From Spirochaetota bacterium (GTDB taxonomy: Bacteria; Spirochaetota; UBA12135; COTS27), in contig AP019861.1 in assembly GCA_013426755.1 (NCBI GenBank), forward strand, positions 2,449,271-2,513,270: DNA of 64,000 bases, given 5' to 3'. The notes beneath the pieces were generated by a model. It saw nothing but the letters and a program-made list of their open reading frames with translations, made no database searches and was not told where the DNA came from. The position numbers and the translations under genes were made by a program. Below are positions 1 through 9,640 of the stretch, piece after piece. How positions within the stretch are numbered: position 1 is the stretch's first letter; each line of letters begins with the position of its first letter.

Positions 1-1
1 A

Positions 2-943
2 GTGAAGTTTTTTGCTCAAGATAGGAAGATTTATGGAATTTTTCTATTGATATATCCGCCTGGTGGAAATTACTGCGAAAAGTCATTTCTGGTTTTGACG
101 ACATATTCACTCGAGTATAATTTACTAGGCGCCAATTCTTCTTTCAAAGATTTCTTCAATGCAACCTATAAGATCAGTAAAGAAAAGATGTCTTTTCAGA
201 ACATCAATTTTAAACTAAAAAATGCCTTAGAAAAAGACTTCTCCATTATAGAGACATCCGCTAAAACAAGCAAACTAAAGGATATTTTAGAAATCGAGCA
301 AGAGTTAAAAAGCATCCTTAGAAAAAATATGAGTGATAAACGAATCACTAATTTTACCTTCATAGAACACATCGACGAAGAAACGTATCACGACTTTTTT
401 CAAATAGAACTCCATAAAGAAAACAACCCTAATAAAATACTCCCTCCTAGTAGCTCAGCTACTTCACCAGCTACCGAAGTGAGCATCTTTGAAGAGATCA
501 ATATACCCAGCAGAACAAAACTCATCTCAGTGAGCCTGATCCTAGCCCCTGTAGAAGGCAAATCAATCTTTGATCTCAATCCAGACGATCGGATTGCTGT
601 CATCATTTCCAATCCCACCGCAGACACGTCTGAAAAAAAATTAGAAGCACATAAAAAAGAACATAAAAAAGCCACTCAAACAGCACGTGTCACCGGCAAT
701 TTCTATTATGAAGGCACCTATCATATCGGTCTTGAAATAGACAACCACTATGCTGTCGTATCCGAAGAAGCCAATATCAAAGTCAAACTAGCCCCTTCAC
801 ATCAAGAAAAACTCTTCCCCAAACGCTATGTGCAAGAATTGAGCGCCTCTAATAAAAATTTCAAACTTATTGTCATCACCTATATTGGTGTCATTATTAC
901 TCTTATCCTCATCTTCTTTTATAGTTTTATCTGGATCCTGTAA
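2..943 (+). CDS. Unrecognised protein with C-terminal membrane anchor, probably 5'-truncated
   Basis: The frame is open from the first bases of the window. The GTG at base 2 is only the first usable codon, so the true start may lie upstream. The visible 313 residues hold no catalytic motif I recognise. Residues about 50-125 look helical and charged. Residues about 175-275 look like a beta-rich domain. The last 20 or so residues (from about 291) form one hydrophobic helix, suggesting a tail-anchored membrane protein. A spirochaete DUF of unknown function (for example DUF4899) is possible, but I cannot confirm it. It precedes polA on the same strand by about 195 bp, which contain a small direct repeat (CTCCTAAACCATTAA, twice). 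Function unknown. Confidence 0.6.
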   Translation: MKFFAQDRKIYGIFLLIYPPGGNYCEKSFLVLTTYSLEYNLLGANSSFKDFFNATYKISKEKMSFQNINFKLKNALEKDFSIIETSAKTSKLKDILEIEQELKSILRKNMSDKRITNFTFIEHIDEETYHDFFQIELHKENNPNKILPPSSSATSPATEVSIFEEINIPSRTKLISVSLILAPVEGKSIFDLNPDDRIAVIISNPTADTSEKKLEAHKKEHKKATQTARVTGNFYYEGTYHIGLEIDNHYAVVSEEANIKVKLAPSHQEKLFPKRYVQELSASNKNFKLIVITYIGVIITLILIFFYSFIWIL

Positions 944-1137
944 GTACGGTGCCATCATTAAAATATTGGCTGGCGTTCCCCGTGGTGACGTTAAACTTTT
1001 CCACACACCGCCCTAAAAATAACTCCTAAACCATTAACTCCTAAACCATTAAATCACATACCACAAATCCTCATACCCAATTCTCCCAAACCTCCTCTAT
1101 ATAAAAAGATTGTTTAATATAAGTCCTTCGTCGTTTA

Positions 1138-3960
1138 GTGCAATCACTTAAAATAACTCTCATAGACAGCTACGGTTTTTTTTACAAAACCTATTTTGCG
1201 CTGCACCATATCCCACTTAAAACGCGGAGCGGTGAGATCACCTCCGTTATTCATTCCTTTTTTACGTTTCTACACGATATTATTATCAAACAAAAACCAG
1301 ATAAACTTATCTGTATCCTAGACGCTAAAGGAAAGACATTTCGCCATGAACGGTTCCCTGAATACAAAGCCAATCGTTCGCCTATGCCCGAAGAATTACG
1401 AACGCAGATCACCGCCATTGAAAAATTATTACACCAACTAGGAATCCCCACCATAAAAAAACAAGGCTATGAAGCCGATGATCTTATCGCCCATTACGCT
1501 ATCAAAGCACATGCTGAAAAACAAACCGTAGAAATCTTCTCTTCCGATAAAGACATTCTTCAATTAGTTTCCGATAAGGTTACGATTGTCAAATCTGGCA
1601 AACGCAATGAACCCTGGCAATTTGTCCGCGAACAAGAAGTTGTCGACAAATACAATATTCCACTTCATTCATTAGTGGATTATTTTGCCTTAGTCGGCGA
1701 TAGCGCCGACAATATTCCAGGTGTACGCGGCATCGGTCCTGTAATGGCAAGCAAACTGATAAATACCTATCTCGATCTAGACAATCTATACGATTCATTA
1801 ACGAAAGAAAATCCTAGTGTTCGTAAAAAGTTAGAACTCGGTCGCGACGATGCTTTTTTATCACGAGACCTCATCGATCTCAGAACAACAAATATTACAG
1901 ACCTTCCTGCATTAAATGACATCAAAGAAACCGCCATGCAAAGTAAGGAGATTGTCAAGGCGTTCAAACATTACGAACTTACAACGCTGCTAAAAAAGTT
2001 TGATCTTAGTGCACCAGAGCGCATTGCAGCTACGCGTACACTAAAAGAAGCCATCACATCCGTAGCCAGTAATAATACTACCACCGGTCATACCAAGCCA
2101 AATGATCCTTCGCTGACTTCTTTACTGCTAACAACGTTTCCATTTACAGAACATTTCACCCGCCATGACGTCAATACAAAGGCTGACTTTACTGATGTCG
2201 TTGCTGCTATTGAAGCAAACAAGTACATGGTTTTTGACCTCGAGACGACGTCACTTACTCCATTCGACGCTGAGATTATTTCTATTGCGATTGCCTGTGA
2301 AAAGCACTCTTATTTCATGCTCTGTGAGCGTAAAGACGTAGCTATCTCTTCATCGATAGTCCTCGGTGATACCGATTTTCCTACTGGAACACTTGCTATA
2401 ACGCTACTGAAAGCTATTTTAGAAGCACCCCATATAAAAAAAATCGGTCACAATCTTAAATATGAATACGAAATCCTCAAATGTCATGGAATCACCCTAG
2501 CAGGGCTCTATCACGATACAATGATCTATGAATATCTCAAAGATGCCGATAAAAATCGCCTCAAATTAGAAGACGTATTCAAACACTACACCCAAGCTGA
2601 CAAATCCGATTATAAAAGCCTATTTAAAGTCAAAGGAAGAAAAACAATTTTTGACGTGCCCTTCGATGAATTTCGTACGTACGCTCTAGAAGACGTAGAA
2701 GCAACCTCGCTTATCTACAATAAACAATTAAATACACTTCACGCAAAAGAAAAATCTGTCTATGAAGAGATAGAACGTCCCCTTATTAGCGTTCTCGGTG
2801 AGATAGAACTGGCAGGTGTTGTGATCGATGAAGCATTTTTTAGCGAACTGGATAAAACCGTTTCTAAGAACATCACTTCCTATCAAGAACAGATCCTAGC
2901 ACTGGCAGGAGAACCCTTCAATGTCAATTCAACCAAGCAATTACAACACATTCTCTTCGACAAACTCGCTATTCGCAAAGTCAAAAAGACCAAAACAGGC
3001 TTTTCTACCGATATTACAGTTCTAGAAGAACTTAAAACAGAACATCCTATTATTCCATTGCTACTCGAATATCGCAAAGCCGCTAAACTACTAAGCACCT
3101 ACATTAAAACACTTCCCAAGCTCGTTCACCCAAAAACAGGACGTATTCATACAAATTACCATCAAGCCGTTGTCGGAACAGGACGGCTCAGTTCACAAAA
3201 TCCCAATTTACAAAACATTCCCATTGGCAAAGAAAGTCTCGGAATCAGAAAAGGCTTTATTGCTCCACCAGGATATCACGTGGTCTCACTAGACTATTCG
3301 CAAGTAGAATTACGTGTTCTCGCATTCCTCAGTAAAGACCCAACGCTCATAAACGCCTATACCAACAATCAAGACATTCATGCCTACACCGCTAAGCTTA
3401 TTTTCAATAAAGAACTCAGTCAAATCACCAAAGAAGAACGCGCTATGGGAAAAACCGTCAATTTTTCTTTGATTTATGGCGTCTCATCCTTCACCCTAGC
3501 CCAACGCTTCAATATCTCCCAAGGCGAAGCTAAGGAATTTATGCGCATTTACTTTGAAAATTACCCTACTGTAACAATGTATCGCGATCAGATCCTAGAA
3601 AAAGCACGTAAAAATACCTACATTGAGACCTATTACGGAAGAAAACGCTACGTTCGTGATATCAATGCTAAAGATAAGCTTTCAAAATTACGCGGCGAAC
3701 GCATTGCTTTCAATGCAGTCATTCAAGGAACTGCCGCAGATATTATGAAATTGGCAATGATTGAGATAGAACGTCATCGTCGTGATGGGACTTTTACAGG
3801 AGAACTCGTCATGCAAGTCCATGACGAATTGGTTTTTTATATCAAAGCAGAAAAAGCACCCCACGAAAGCAATCTTTTAAAGAAAACCCTCAAAAACATT
3901 AAACCCTTCGAAAAAATTCTAGATGTAGACATTGAAATCGGTACTTCCTGGGAGAAATAA
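1138..3960 (+). CDS. polA: DNA polymerase I
   Basis: Family A DNA polymerase for gap filling, Okazaki-primer removal and repair. All three domains are present. Residues 1 to about 290 are the 5' nuclease (GYEADDLIA, SSDKDILQL, VGDSADNIPGVRGIG). An intact 3'-5' proofreading exonuclease starts near residue 365 (FDLETTSLTP carries the Asp-x-Glu pair). The C-terminal polymerase has motif A SLDYSQVELR near 718, motif B with GKTVNFSLIYG near 772 and motif C QVHDELVFY near 893. The length of 940 aa is normal. The start is GTG, chosen because the conserved N-terminus ITLIDSYGFFYKTYFAL follows at once; no clear Shine-Dalgarno is visible. The last 35 bp, including the TAA stop, are the founder unit of the tandem array immediately downstream. 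Confidence 0.97.
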   Translation: MQSLKITLIDSYGFFYKTYFALHHIPLKTRSGEITSVIHSFFTFLHDIIIKQKPDKLICILDAKGKTFRHERFPEYKANRSPMPEELRTQITAIEKLLHQLGIPTIKKQGYEADDLIAHYAIKAHAEKQTVEIFSSDKDILQLVSDKVTIVKSGKRNEPWQFVREQEVVDKYNIPLHSLVDYFALVGDSADNIPGVRGIGPVMASKLINTYLDLDNLYDSLTKENPSVRKKLELGRDDAFLSRDLIDLRTTNITDLPALNDIKETAMQSKEIVKAFKHYELTTLLKKFDLSAPERIAATRTLKEAITSVASNNTTTGHTKPNDPSLTSLLLTTFPFTEHFTRHDVNTKADFTDVVAAIEANKYMVFDLETTSLTPFDAEIISIAIACEKHSYFMLCERKDVAISSSIVLGDTDFPTGTLAITLLKAILEAPHIKKIGHNLKYEYEILKCHGITLAGLYHDTMIYEYLKDADKNRLKLEDVFKHYTQADKSDYKSLFKVKGRKTIFDVPFDEFRTYALEDVEATSLIYNKQLNTLHAKEKSVYEEIERPLISVLGEIELAGVVIDEAFFSELDKTVSKNITSYQEQILALAGEPFNVNSTKQLQHILFDKLAIRKVKKTKTGFSTDITVLEELKTEHPIIPLLLEYRKAAKLLSTYIKTLPKLVHPKTGRIHTNYHQAVVGTGRLSSQNPNLQNIPIGKESLGIRKGFIAPPGYHVVSLDYSQVELRVLAFLSKDPTLINAYTNNQDIHAYTAKLIFNKELSQITKEERAMGKTVNFSLIYGVSSFTLAQRFNISQGEAKEFMRIYFENYPTVTMYRDQILEKARKNTYIETYYGRKRYVRDINAKDKLSKLRGERIAFNAVIQGTAADIMKLAMIEIERHRRDGTFTGELVMQVHDELVFYIKAEKAPHESNLLKKTLKNIKPFEKILDVDIEIGTSWEK

Positions 3961-4300
3961 TTCGCTTTGAAATCGGTACTTCCTAGAATAAATAATTCTC
4001 TTTGAAATCGGTACTTCCTAGAATAAATGGTTCTCTTTGAAATCGGTATTTTCTAGAATAAATGATTCTCTTTGAAATCAGTACTTCCTAGAATAAATGA
4101 TTCGCTTTGAATTCAGTACTTCCTAGAATAAATAATTCTCTTTGAAATCGGTACTTCCCAAAATAAATAATTCTCTTTGAAATCGGTACTTCCTAGAATA
4201 AATGATTCGCTTTGAAATCAGTACTTCCCAGAATAAATGGTTCTCTTTGAAATCAGTACTTCCTAGAATAAATGATTCGTTTTGAAATTAGCACTGTGCC
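3926..4300. repeat. 35-bp tandem array seeded by the polA stop-codon region
   Basis: From 3961 there are nine consecutive 35-bp units (TTCKCTTTGAAATCGGTACT followed by TCCTAGAATAAATRA) and a degenerate tenth beginning at 4276. The last 35 bp of polA (3926-3960) align to the same unit, sharing GAAATCGGTACTTCCT and the terminal AATAA, so the array appears to be serial duplication of the polA 3' end. Units differ by one to four substitutions, so it is not brand-new. It is followed by about 75 bp without features before the end of kdtA. Confidence 0.95.
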
Positions 4301-4376
4301 CGTAAAAAACCTTCAATAAAACCTCTACTCTCAGCCAATAACCTATCTATTGATCTAGCGCCGAATAACCTATCGA

Positions 4377-7300
4377 TTATTGAAATAAATCATCTATTTT
4401 CTCAATAATTGCTGCGGTAACGTTTTGATGTTTAGCAAATACCTCTGCTAAGCGATTACGGTATAAATTGAGCGGGGATATTGGAGATGTTGGGGATGTT
4501 AGATTAGAATCTTCACTCAAAAATCGCTCCTCAATCGAATTCTTACTCAAAGATCGCTCCTCAATTGAATTTCCACTCAAAGATCGCTCTTCAATCGAAT
4601 TCTCACCCAAAAATCGCTCCTCAATCGAATTCTTACTCAAAGATCGCTCTTCAATCGAATTCTCACCCAAAAATCGCTCCTCAATCGAATTCTTACTCAA
4701 AGATCGCTCCTCAATTGAATTCTCACTCAAAAATCGCTCTTCAATTAATTGAAGTGCCGGTGTTAAATCGCCCAGCGTTTCGCATATTTCAAATCCCGCT
4801 ATCCCACTGAATCCTGCCACAAGGTCTCTAATGTGATGACGGTACGGACCTACAATTGTTGGACTGCCTGCACGTAACGGTTCTAAGACATTGTGCCCGC
4901 CAATGGGGATAAATGTTCCACCCAAAATCACAACATCACACCCTCTAAACACAAGTGCCAATTCTCCAAACGTATCTAACAATAAATGAGAGCCCAAATG
5001 AGACCGCATTTGGTCGGCTGGAGCATGCATTTCACTGCGAATGGTTATGGAAATATTCTCGGAATTGAAAAAGCGTAGAAATTTATGTTTTTCTTCACGA
5101 ATTTTACGCGGTGCTATGAGAAATCGATAGCTAGGAGAATGAAATTTTTCTTTGAGTACGGGATAGATTTTTTTAATTTCTTTAAAATGGATAGATGCCA
5201 GACAAATAAGCTTGGGACGATTAGAAGTATTTATTTCTGCTGAAAGCGTAGATTGGCTGGAAATATTTTCTTCTGCTGAAAGCGCAGATTGGCTGGAAAT
5301 ATTTTCTTCTGCTGAAAGCGCAGATTGGCTAGAAATATTTTCTTCTGCTGATAATGTAGATTGGCTGGAAATATCTTCTTCTGCTGATAATGACAATTGG
5401 TGCTTATTAGGAGAATTAAGAGAATTGGAGGAATTGGGAGAATTGGGGGAATTAGGAGAGTTGGGAGAATTAGGAGAGTTGATCCATTCTTTGAGTGCAG
5501 CAGGTAATTCTGTACTCAATAGGGGGAGTAGTGGCTTATTAACAGGTAAGGGCTTATTTTTAGCAAGCAATTCAGAGTCGGTACTGGAATGATTGGTATT
5601 AGAATAATTGGTATTGGAATGATTGGTATTGGAATGATTGGTATTGGACTTATTTTTAGTCAATGAAGCGGTACTGGACGGATTTTTAACAGGCAATTCA
5701 GAGTCGGTACTGGAATGATTGGTATTAGAATAATTGGTACTGGACTTATTTTTAGTCAATGAAGCGGTACTGGACGGATTTTTAACAGGCAATTCAGAGT
5801 CGGTACTGGAATGCTTGGTACTGGAATGATTGGTATTAGAATAATTGGTATTGGACTTATTTTCAGTCAATGAAGCGGTACTGGATGGATTTTTAACAGG
5901 CAATTCAGAGTCGGTACTGAAATAATTGGTATTAGAATGATTGGTACTGGACTTATTTTTAGTCAATGAAGCGGTACTGGACGGATTTTTAGCAAGCAAT
6001 TCAGAGTCGGTACTGGAATGATTGGTATTAGAATAATTGGTACTGGACTTATTTTTAGTCAATGAAGCGGTACTGGACGGATTTTTAACAGGCAATTCAG
6101 AGTCGGTACTGGAATGATTGGTACTGGAATGATTGGTATTAGAATAATTGGTATTGGACTTATTTTCAGTCAATGAAGCGGTACTGGATGGATTTTTAAC
6201 AGGCAATTCAGAGTCGGTACTGGAATGATTGGTATTAGAATAATTGGTACTGGACGGATTTTTAGTCAATGAAACGGTACTGGACGGATTTTTAACAGGC
6301 AATTCAGAGTCGGTACTGGGATGATTGGTATTGGAATAATTGGTATTGGACTTATTTTTAGTCAATGAAGCGGTACTGGACGGATTTTTAACAGGCAATT
6401 CAGAGTCGGTACTGGAATGATTGGTATTAGAATAATTGGTATTGGACTTATTTTTAGTCAATGAAGTGGTACTGGACGGATTTTTAACAGGCAATTCAGA
6501 GTCGGTACTGGGATGATTGGTATTGGAATAATTGGTATTGGACTTATTTTTAGTCAATGAAGCGGTACTGGACGGATTTTTAACAGGCAATTCAGAGTCG
6601 GTACTGGAATGATTGGTATTAGAATAATTGGTACTGGACGGATTTTTAGTCAATGAAGCGGTACTGGACGGATTTTTAACAGGCAATTCAGAGTCGGTAC
6701 TGGAATGATTGGTATTAGAATAATTGGTACTGGACGGATTTTTAGTCAATGAAGCGGTACTGGATGGATTTTTAACAGGCAATTCAGAGTCGGTACTGGG
6801 ATGATTGATACTGGAATGATTGGTATTAGAATAATTGGTACTGGACTTATTTTTAGTCAATGAAGCGGTACTGGACGGATTTTTAACAAGTAAATCGGTA
6901 CTAGCAAGCGGTGGCGTCATTTTAAGACTTCCAACAACGCTAATTCGCTCAATATCAACACCCAATTGCACAAAAAATCCCTTGACTTGTTCTGAAATAA
7001 CCAGTAATCGCGTGAATGTTCTGACAACAGGACGTACAAGCCACCTAAGACGCTTAAGCCTGCGAAATTCCTTTTCAAATAAAACACCACTAGCAAGGAC
7101 AATTGGAATATTCATCATGCTAGCCGTCATTAACATCAGCGGCCAGATCTCCGTTTCAATGACAATTAACATTTTTACATTGAAACGGCGCATCCACCGG
7201 CGCGTAGCAAGCGGATTTTCCAGACTCATAAAACCGTGCACATTCACAAGTTCTGTAAAAATTGCATTGTCTTTCCCAATTGAGGCGTTTACTCGGGCAT

Positions 7301-8021
7301 TAGTTGAGGTGTTCGCCTGGGCATTAGTTGAAGTGTTAGTTGAGATGTTCGCTGAGGCGTTAGTAAAAGTCCGCATTTCTTCATTGAAATACGTAAGTGC
7401 AATATACATATCAGGGTATTTTTTACGAAGCCCAGCAATAAGCGGTACTGCAGTACGCCATTCTCCCAATGATGCCACATGAACCCAGATATGCTCATTT
7501 TCACTCGAAGTATTAGGGGCATTTTCACCAGAAACAATGTGCTCATTTTCACTCGAAGTAGTAAGAGCATTTTCACCAGAAACAATGCGCTCATTTTCAC
7601 TCGAAGTAGTAAGGGCATTTTCACTAGAAACAATGTGCTTATTTTTACTCGAAGTAGACTGTTTTTGGGGGGATTCTTGATGGTGCTCTGCTAGTGGGTG
7701 TGATTGCTCGTGCTGGTGTTCTTGGTGGTGTTTTTGGTGGTGTTTTTGGTGCTGGTGTTCTTGGTGCTGGTGTTCTTGGTGGTGGTGTTCTTGGTGGTGG
7801 TGTTTATCCTTAGCGGTATCTGTGGAATGCGTTTTAATAGCCTTAAAAAAGCCTAATTTATCCATAAAATGTCTGAAACTGATCACACCTCCTATAAAAA
7901 GGAGCATTGTAATGATGAAAATCGGTACAATGAGAATACCGTACATTACAGCCAGCAGCACCACTAAGCCTACTTTTTTAGCCGTTGTTTTAGTTGTTTT
8001 TTTAGCTGTTTTTTTATACAT
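4377..8021 (-). CDS. waaA: 3-deoxy-D-manno-octulosonic acid (Kdo) transferase, hugely expanded by in-frame repeats
   Basis: Adds Kdo to lipid A precursor at the inner membrane. The enzyme core is recognisable in pieces. Residues about 18-48 are a membrane anchor. Residues about 179-370 are the N-terminal glycosyltransferase lobe, with ASLGEW (the acceptor-side Glu region) and [11 protein letters not shown]. Residues about 935-1078 are the C-terminal lobe, with [30 protein letters not shown] and [10 protein letters not shown]. Family members are about 420-440 aa; this one is 1214 aa because at least six repeat tracts interrupt it: His/Gln-rich (about 73-108), 16-aa SGEN units (128-178), 32-aa units between the two lobes (374-811), NSP triplets, 12-aa [12 protein letters not shown] units, and 10-aa IEERxLxxNS units (1093-1174). 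All preserve frame. Whether the product folds and works is inference. Confidence 0.9.
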   Translation of the reverse strand: MYKKTAKKTTKTTAKKVGLVVLLAVMYGILIVPIFIITMLLFIGGVISFRHFMDKLGFFKAIKTHSTDTAKDKHHHQEHHHQEHQHQEHQHQKHHQKHHQEHQHEQSHPLAEHHQESPQKQSTSSKNKHIVSSENALTTSSENERIVSGENALTTSSENEHIVSGENAPNTSSENEHIWVHVASLGEWRTAVPLIAGLRKKYPDMYIALTYFNEEMRTFTNASANISTNTSTNAQANTSTNARVNASIGKDNAIFTELVNVHGFMSLENPLATRRWMRRFNVKMLIVIETEIWPLMLMTASMMNIPIVLASGVLFEKEFRRLKRLRWLVRPVVRTFTRLLVISEQVKGFFVQLGVDIERISVVGSLKMTPPLASTDLLVKNPSSTASLTKNKSSTNYSNTNHSSINHPSTDSELPVKNPSSTASLTKNPSSTNYSNTNHSSTDSELPVKNPSSTASLTKNPSSTNYSNTNHSSTDSELPVKNPSSTASLTKNKSNTNYSNTNHPSTDSELPVKNPSSTTSLTKNKSNTNYSNTNHSSTDSELPVKNPSSTASLTKNKSNTNYSNTNHPSTDSELPVKNPSSTVSLTKNPSSTNYSNTNHSSTDSELPVKNPSSTASLTENKSNTNYSNTNHSSTNHSSTDSELPVKNPSSTASLTKNKSSTNYSNTNHSSTDSELLAKNPSSTASLTKNKSSTNHSNTNYFSTDSELPVKNPSSTASLTENKSNTNYSNTNHSSTKHSSTDSELPVKNPSSTASLTKNKSSTNYSNTNHSSTDSELPVKNPSSTASLTKNKSNTNHSNTNHSNTNYSNTNHSSTDSELLAKNKPLPVNKPLLPLLSTELPAALKEWINSPNSPNSPNSPNSPNSSNSLNSPNKHQLSLSAEEDISSQSTLSAEENISSQSALSAEENISSQSALSAEENISSQSTLSAEINTSNRPKLICLASIHFKEIKKIYPVLKEKFHSPSYRFLIAPRKIREEKHKFLRFFNSENISITIRSEMHAPADQMRSHLGSHLLLDTFGELALVFRGCDVVILGGTFIPIGGHNVLEPLRAGSPTIVGPYRHHIRDLVAGFSGIAGFEICETLGDLTPALQLIEERFLSENSIEERSLSKNSIEERFLGENSIEERSLSKNSIEERFLGENSIEERSLSGNSIEERSLSKNSIEERFLSEDSNLTSPTSPISPLNLYRNRLAEVFAKHQNVTAAIIEKIDDLFQ
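4500..4745 (-). repeat. 30-bp coding repeat near the C-terminus of Kdo transferase
   Basis: About eight tandem 30-bp units encode [10 protein letters not shown] / [10 protein letters not shown] variants, placed between the last conserved glycosyltransferase segment and the short C-terminal helix. Substitutions alternate in a higher-order pattern (F/S, E/K, S/G), suggesting duplication of 60-bp pairs. Confidence 0.93.
5225..5482 (-). repeat. 36-bp and 9-bp coding repeats in the inter-lobe insert of Kdo transferase
   Basis: On the minus strand there is first a run of about eight 9-bp units encoding NSP-like triplets (about 5400-5482), then about four and a half 36-bp units encoding [12 protein letters not shown] (about 5225-5400), directly before the conserved C-terminal lobe. 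Confidence 0.92.
5590..6900 (-). repeat. 96-bp (32-aa) coding minisatellite between the two lobes of Kdo transferase
   Basis: Thirteen near-identical 96-bp units encode a 32-residue Ser/Thr/Asn-rich repeat ([20 protein letters not shown], then [12 protein letters not shown]). Some units carry extra 15-bp sub-duplications (NTNHS). All lengths are multiples of three. High identity between units implies recent or ongoing expansion or gene conversion. The opposite strand is also open in places only because the repeat lacks stops. Confidence 0.97.
7490..7805 (-). repeat. N-terminal coding repeats of Kdo transferase (48-bp SGEN units and His/Gln-rich 15-bp units)
   Basis: At 7490-7640 three 48-bp units encode [16 protein letters not shown] variants. 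At about 7700-7805 a run of 15-bp units encodes HHQEH-type pentapeptides. Both lie between the N-terminal membrane anchor and the first glycosyltransferase lobe. The His-rich tract could bind metal, but that is only inference. Confidence 0.92.
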
Positions 8022-8098
8022 TGTTATAAATTAGCAATCGATCCAAAGGAATTAACATACTTGACTCAGATAAAAATTTTTCCTACATTGTACTATCT

Positions 8099-8735
8099 GT
8101 TCACATTCATTACAAAGTTTACAAGCACAGCATCGCTAGTTATTCATAGTGTTTCACATTCATTACAGAGTTTACAAGCACAGCATCGCCAGTTATTCAT
8201 AGTGTTTCACATTCATTACAAAATTTACAAGCACAATAGCGCCAGTTATTCATAGTTAGCGCCAGTTATTCATAGTGTTTCACATTCATTACAGAGTTTA
8301 CAAGCACGGTAGCACTAGTTATTCATAGTGTTTCACATTGATTACAAAATTTACAAGCAGAGTAGCGCCAGTTATTCATAGTGTTTCACATTCATTACAA
8401 AGTTTACAAGCACAATAGCGCCAGTTATTCATAGTGTTTCATCATTCATTACAAAGTTTACAAGCACAGCATCGCCAGTTATTCATAGTGTTTCACATTC
8501 ATTACAAAATTTACAAGCAGAGTAGCGCCAGTTATTCATAGTGTTTCACATTGATTACAGAGTTTACAAGCACAGTAGCACTAGTTATTCATAGTTATTT
8601 ACATTCATTACAAAGTTTACAAGCACAATACCACCAGTTATTCATAGTGTTTCACATTGATTACAAAATTTACAAGCACAATGCCGCTAGTTGTTCACAT
8701 GGGTTACAAAATTTATAGGCGCAATTACCATCAAG
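8099..8735. repeat. 53-bp intergenic tandem array upstream of the Kdo transferase gene
   Basis: About eleven direct 53-bp units run head to tail (core CATTCATTACAAAGTTTACA, then AGCACAGYATCGCCAGTTAT and TCATAGTGTTT) with substitutions and one 17-bp partial duplication near 8256. The final copy is degenerate. Units abut with no unique spacers. Short frames through it are repeat artefacts. Confidence 0.95.
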
Positions 8736-9174
8736 GCATATATTTACTTCTTATAAAAAGCCATTTACCATCACAATCTATAAAATAATGTCATGACTCA
8801 ATGAAATTTGATTAGATATTTCATTGAAAAACGACCCCAAATTCACCTCATTTGAGGTTATAATAGTAGAACTCGGTAAATAAAACTTATTGATAAAATC
8901 CGTTAAAAAACTGTACGCTCAGCAGATAATCCCAATTACAAGCACATACCGTAACCACATATAACCACCACGATTACAAATACAACGATAACCGCAGGCT
9001 GCAAACACGATTTAATTACAATTAGATAAAATAAGCTAAATTAACATCACAAAGGCTTAAAAATGGAGTGCGTCATTTTACTTAAAAATTGCCGCAAATT
9101 TACCCTACGTGATGGTATAATATAAACTCTTAACTAAGAAGAACATTCTTAATTTTAGACAATTAGGCTCATAT
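8736..9174. other. AT-rich intergenic stretch with two promoter-like elements
   Basis: No gene is seen. Two related blocks end in a consensus -10: one with TATAAT at 8859-8864 and one with TATAAT at 9116-9121. They share CAAATTYACC and GAGG/GATGG upstream of the -10 and a following AACTC. The second lies about 54 bp before tRNA-Asn and may be its promoter, but a good -35 at 16-18 bp is lacking. Confidence 0.35.
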
Positions 9175-9249
9175 TCCTCGATAGCTCAGCGGTAGAGTAG
9201 GTGGCTGTTAACCACTTGGTCGTAGGTTCGAATCCTACTCGAGGAGCCA
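9175..9249 (+). tRNA. tRNA-Asn (anticodon GTT)
   Basis: Full cloverleaf: acceptor TCCTCGA pairs with TCGAGGA, D arm with AGCTCAGCGGTAGAGT, anticodon stem GGTGG/CCACT around loop CTGTTAA (anticodon GTT), T arm with GGTTCGAATCC. The discriminator is G and the 3' CCA is encoded. Confidence 0.97.
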
Positions 9250-9640
9250 CTTATGATGCCGGCACTTCGCCCCTAATTCTAAAAACAGAACCCCCAGACC
9301 CTCTTCTCGCCCTCCTCCAAGCAATTGGCTACCCTAAGCCATACAATGATACATTCTGACCTAAAAAATATTGCTAGAAAAACATCGCTAAAAGGCTACC
9401 AGTAAAAGACATTGATAATGGGTCTCTCTGCAAGCTAAATTCGATGACTGGGTGTGTTTCCAGGCTATCGTTCGAATACTAGAAAATTTCATGTGATTTT
9501 AGAACAACTACCCATCTAGCGATGGGTGGGCTTTTCGTCATCTTTTTTATCTGATTTTTTTATCCGATCTCTAATCTTACCACTTATTTTATCTCAATCT
9601 CTAATACGACGCTGCTACTGTTCTTACCTTTTACCTTTAT
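9250..9640. other. Intergenic stretch with a small hairpin
   Basis: No coding frame is supported. A perfect 7-bp stem-loop, ACCCATC-tagc-GATGGGT, lies at 9510-9527, followed by GGGCTTTTCG and further T-rich sequence. It could terminate transcription running rightward from tRNA-Asn, but the T tract is interrupted. A piece near 9467 (GTTCGAATAC) resembles a tRNA T loop, but no cloverleaf can be drawn. Confidence 0.3.

Noticed and set aside
4468..7694. Several + strand frames opposite the Kdo transferase repeats (for example 5212-5592 and 6835-7482)
   Set aside because: They exist because the repeats lack stops on both strands; they mirror repeat units and lack ribosome sites, while the minus-strand frame carries conserved glycosyltransferase motifs.
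8099..8735. CRISPR array
   Set aside because: 53-bp units abut without unique spacers, units are degenerate, and no cas genes are nearby. The same holds for the 105-bp, 42-bp and 35-bp arrays.
9410..9480. A second tRNA after tRNA-Asn
   Set aside because: Only a T-loop-like GTTCGAATAC is present; acceptor and anticodon stems cannot be formed.
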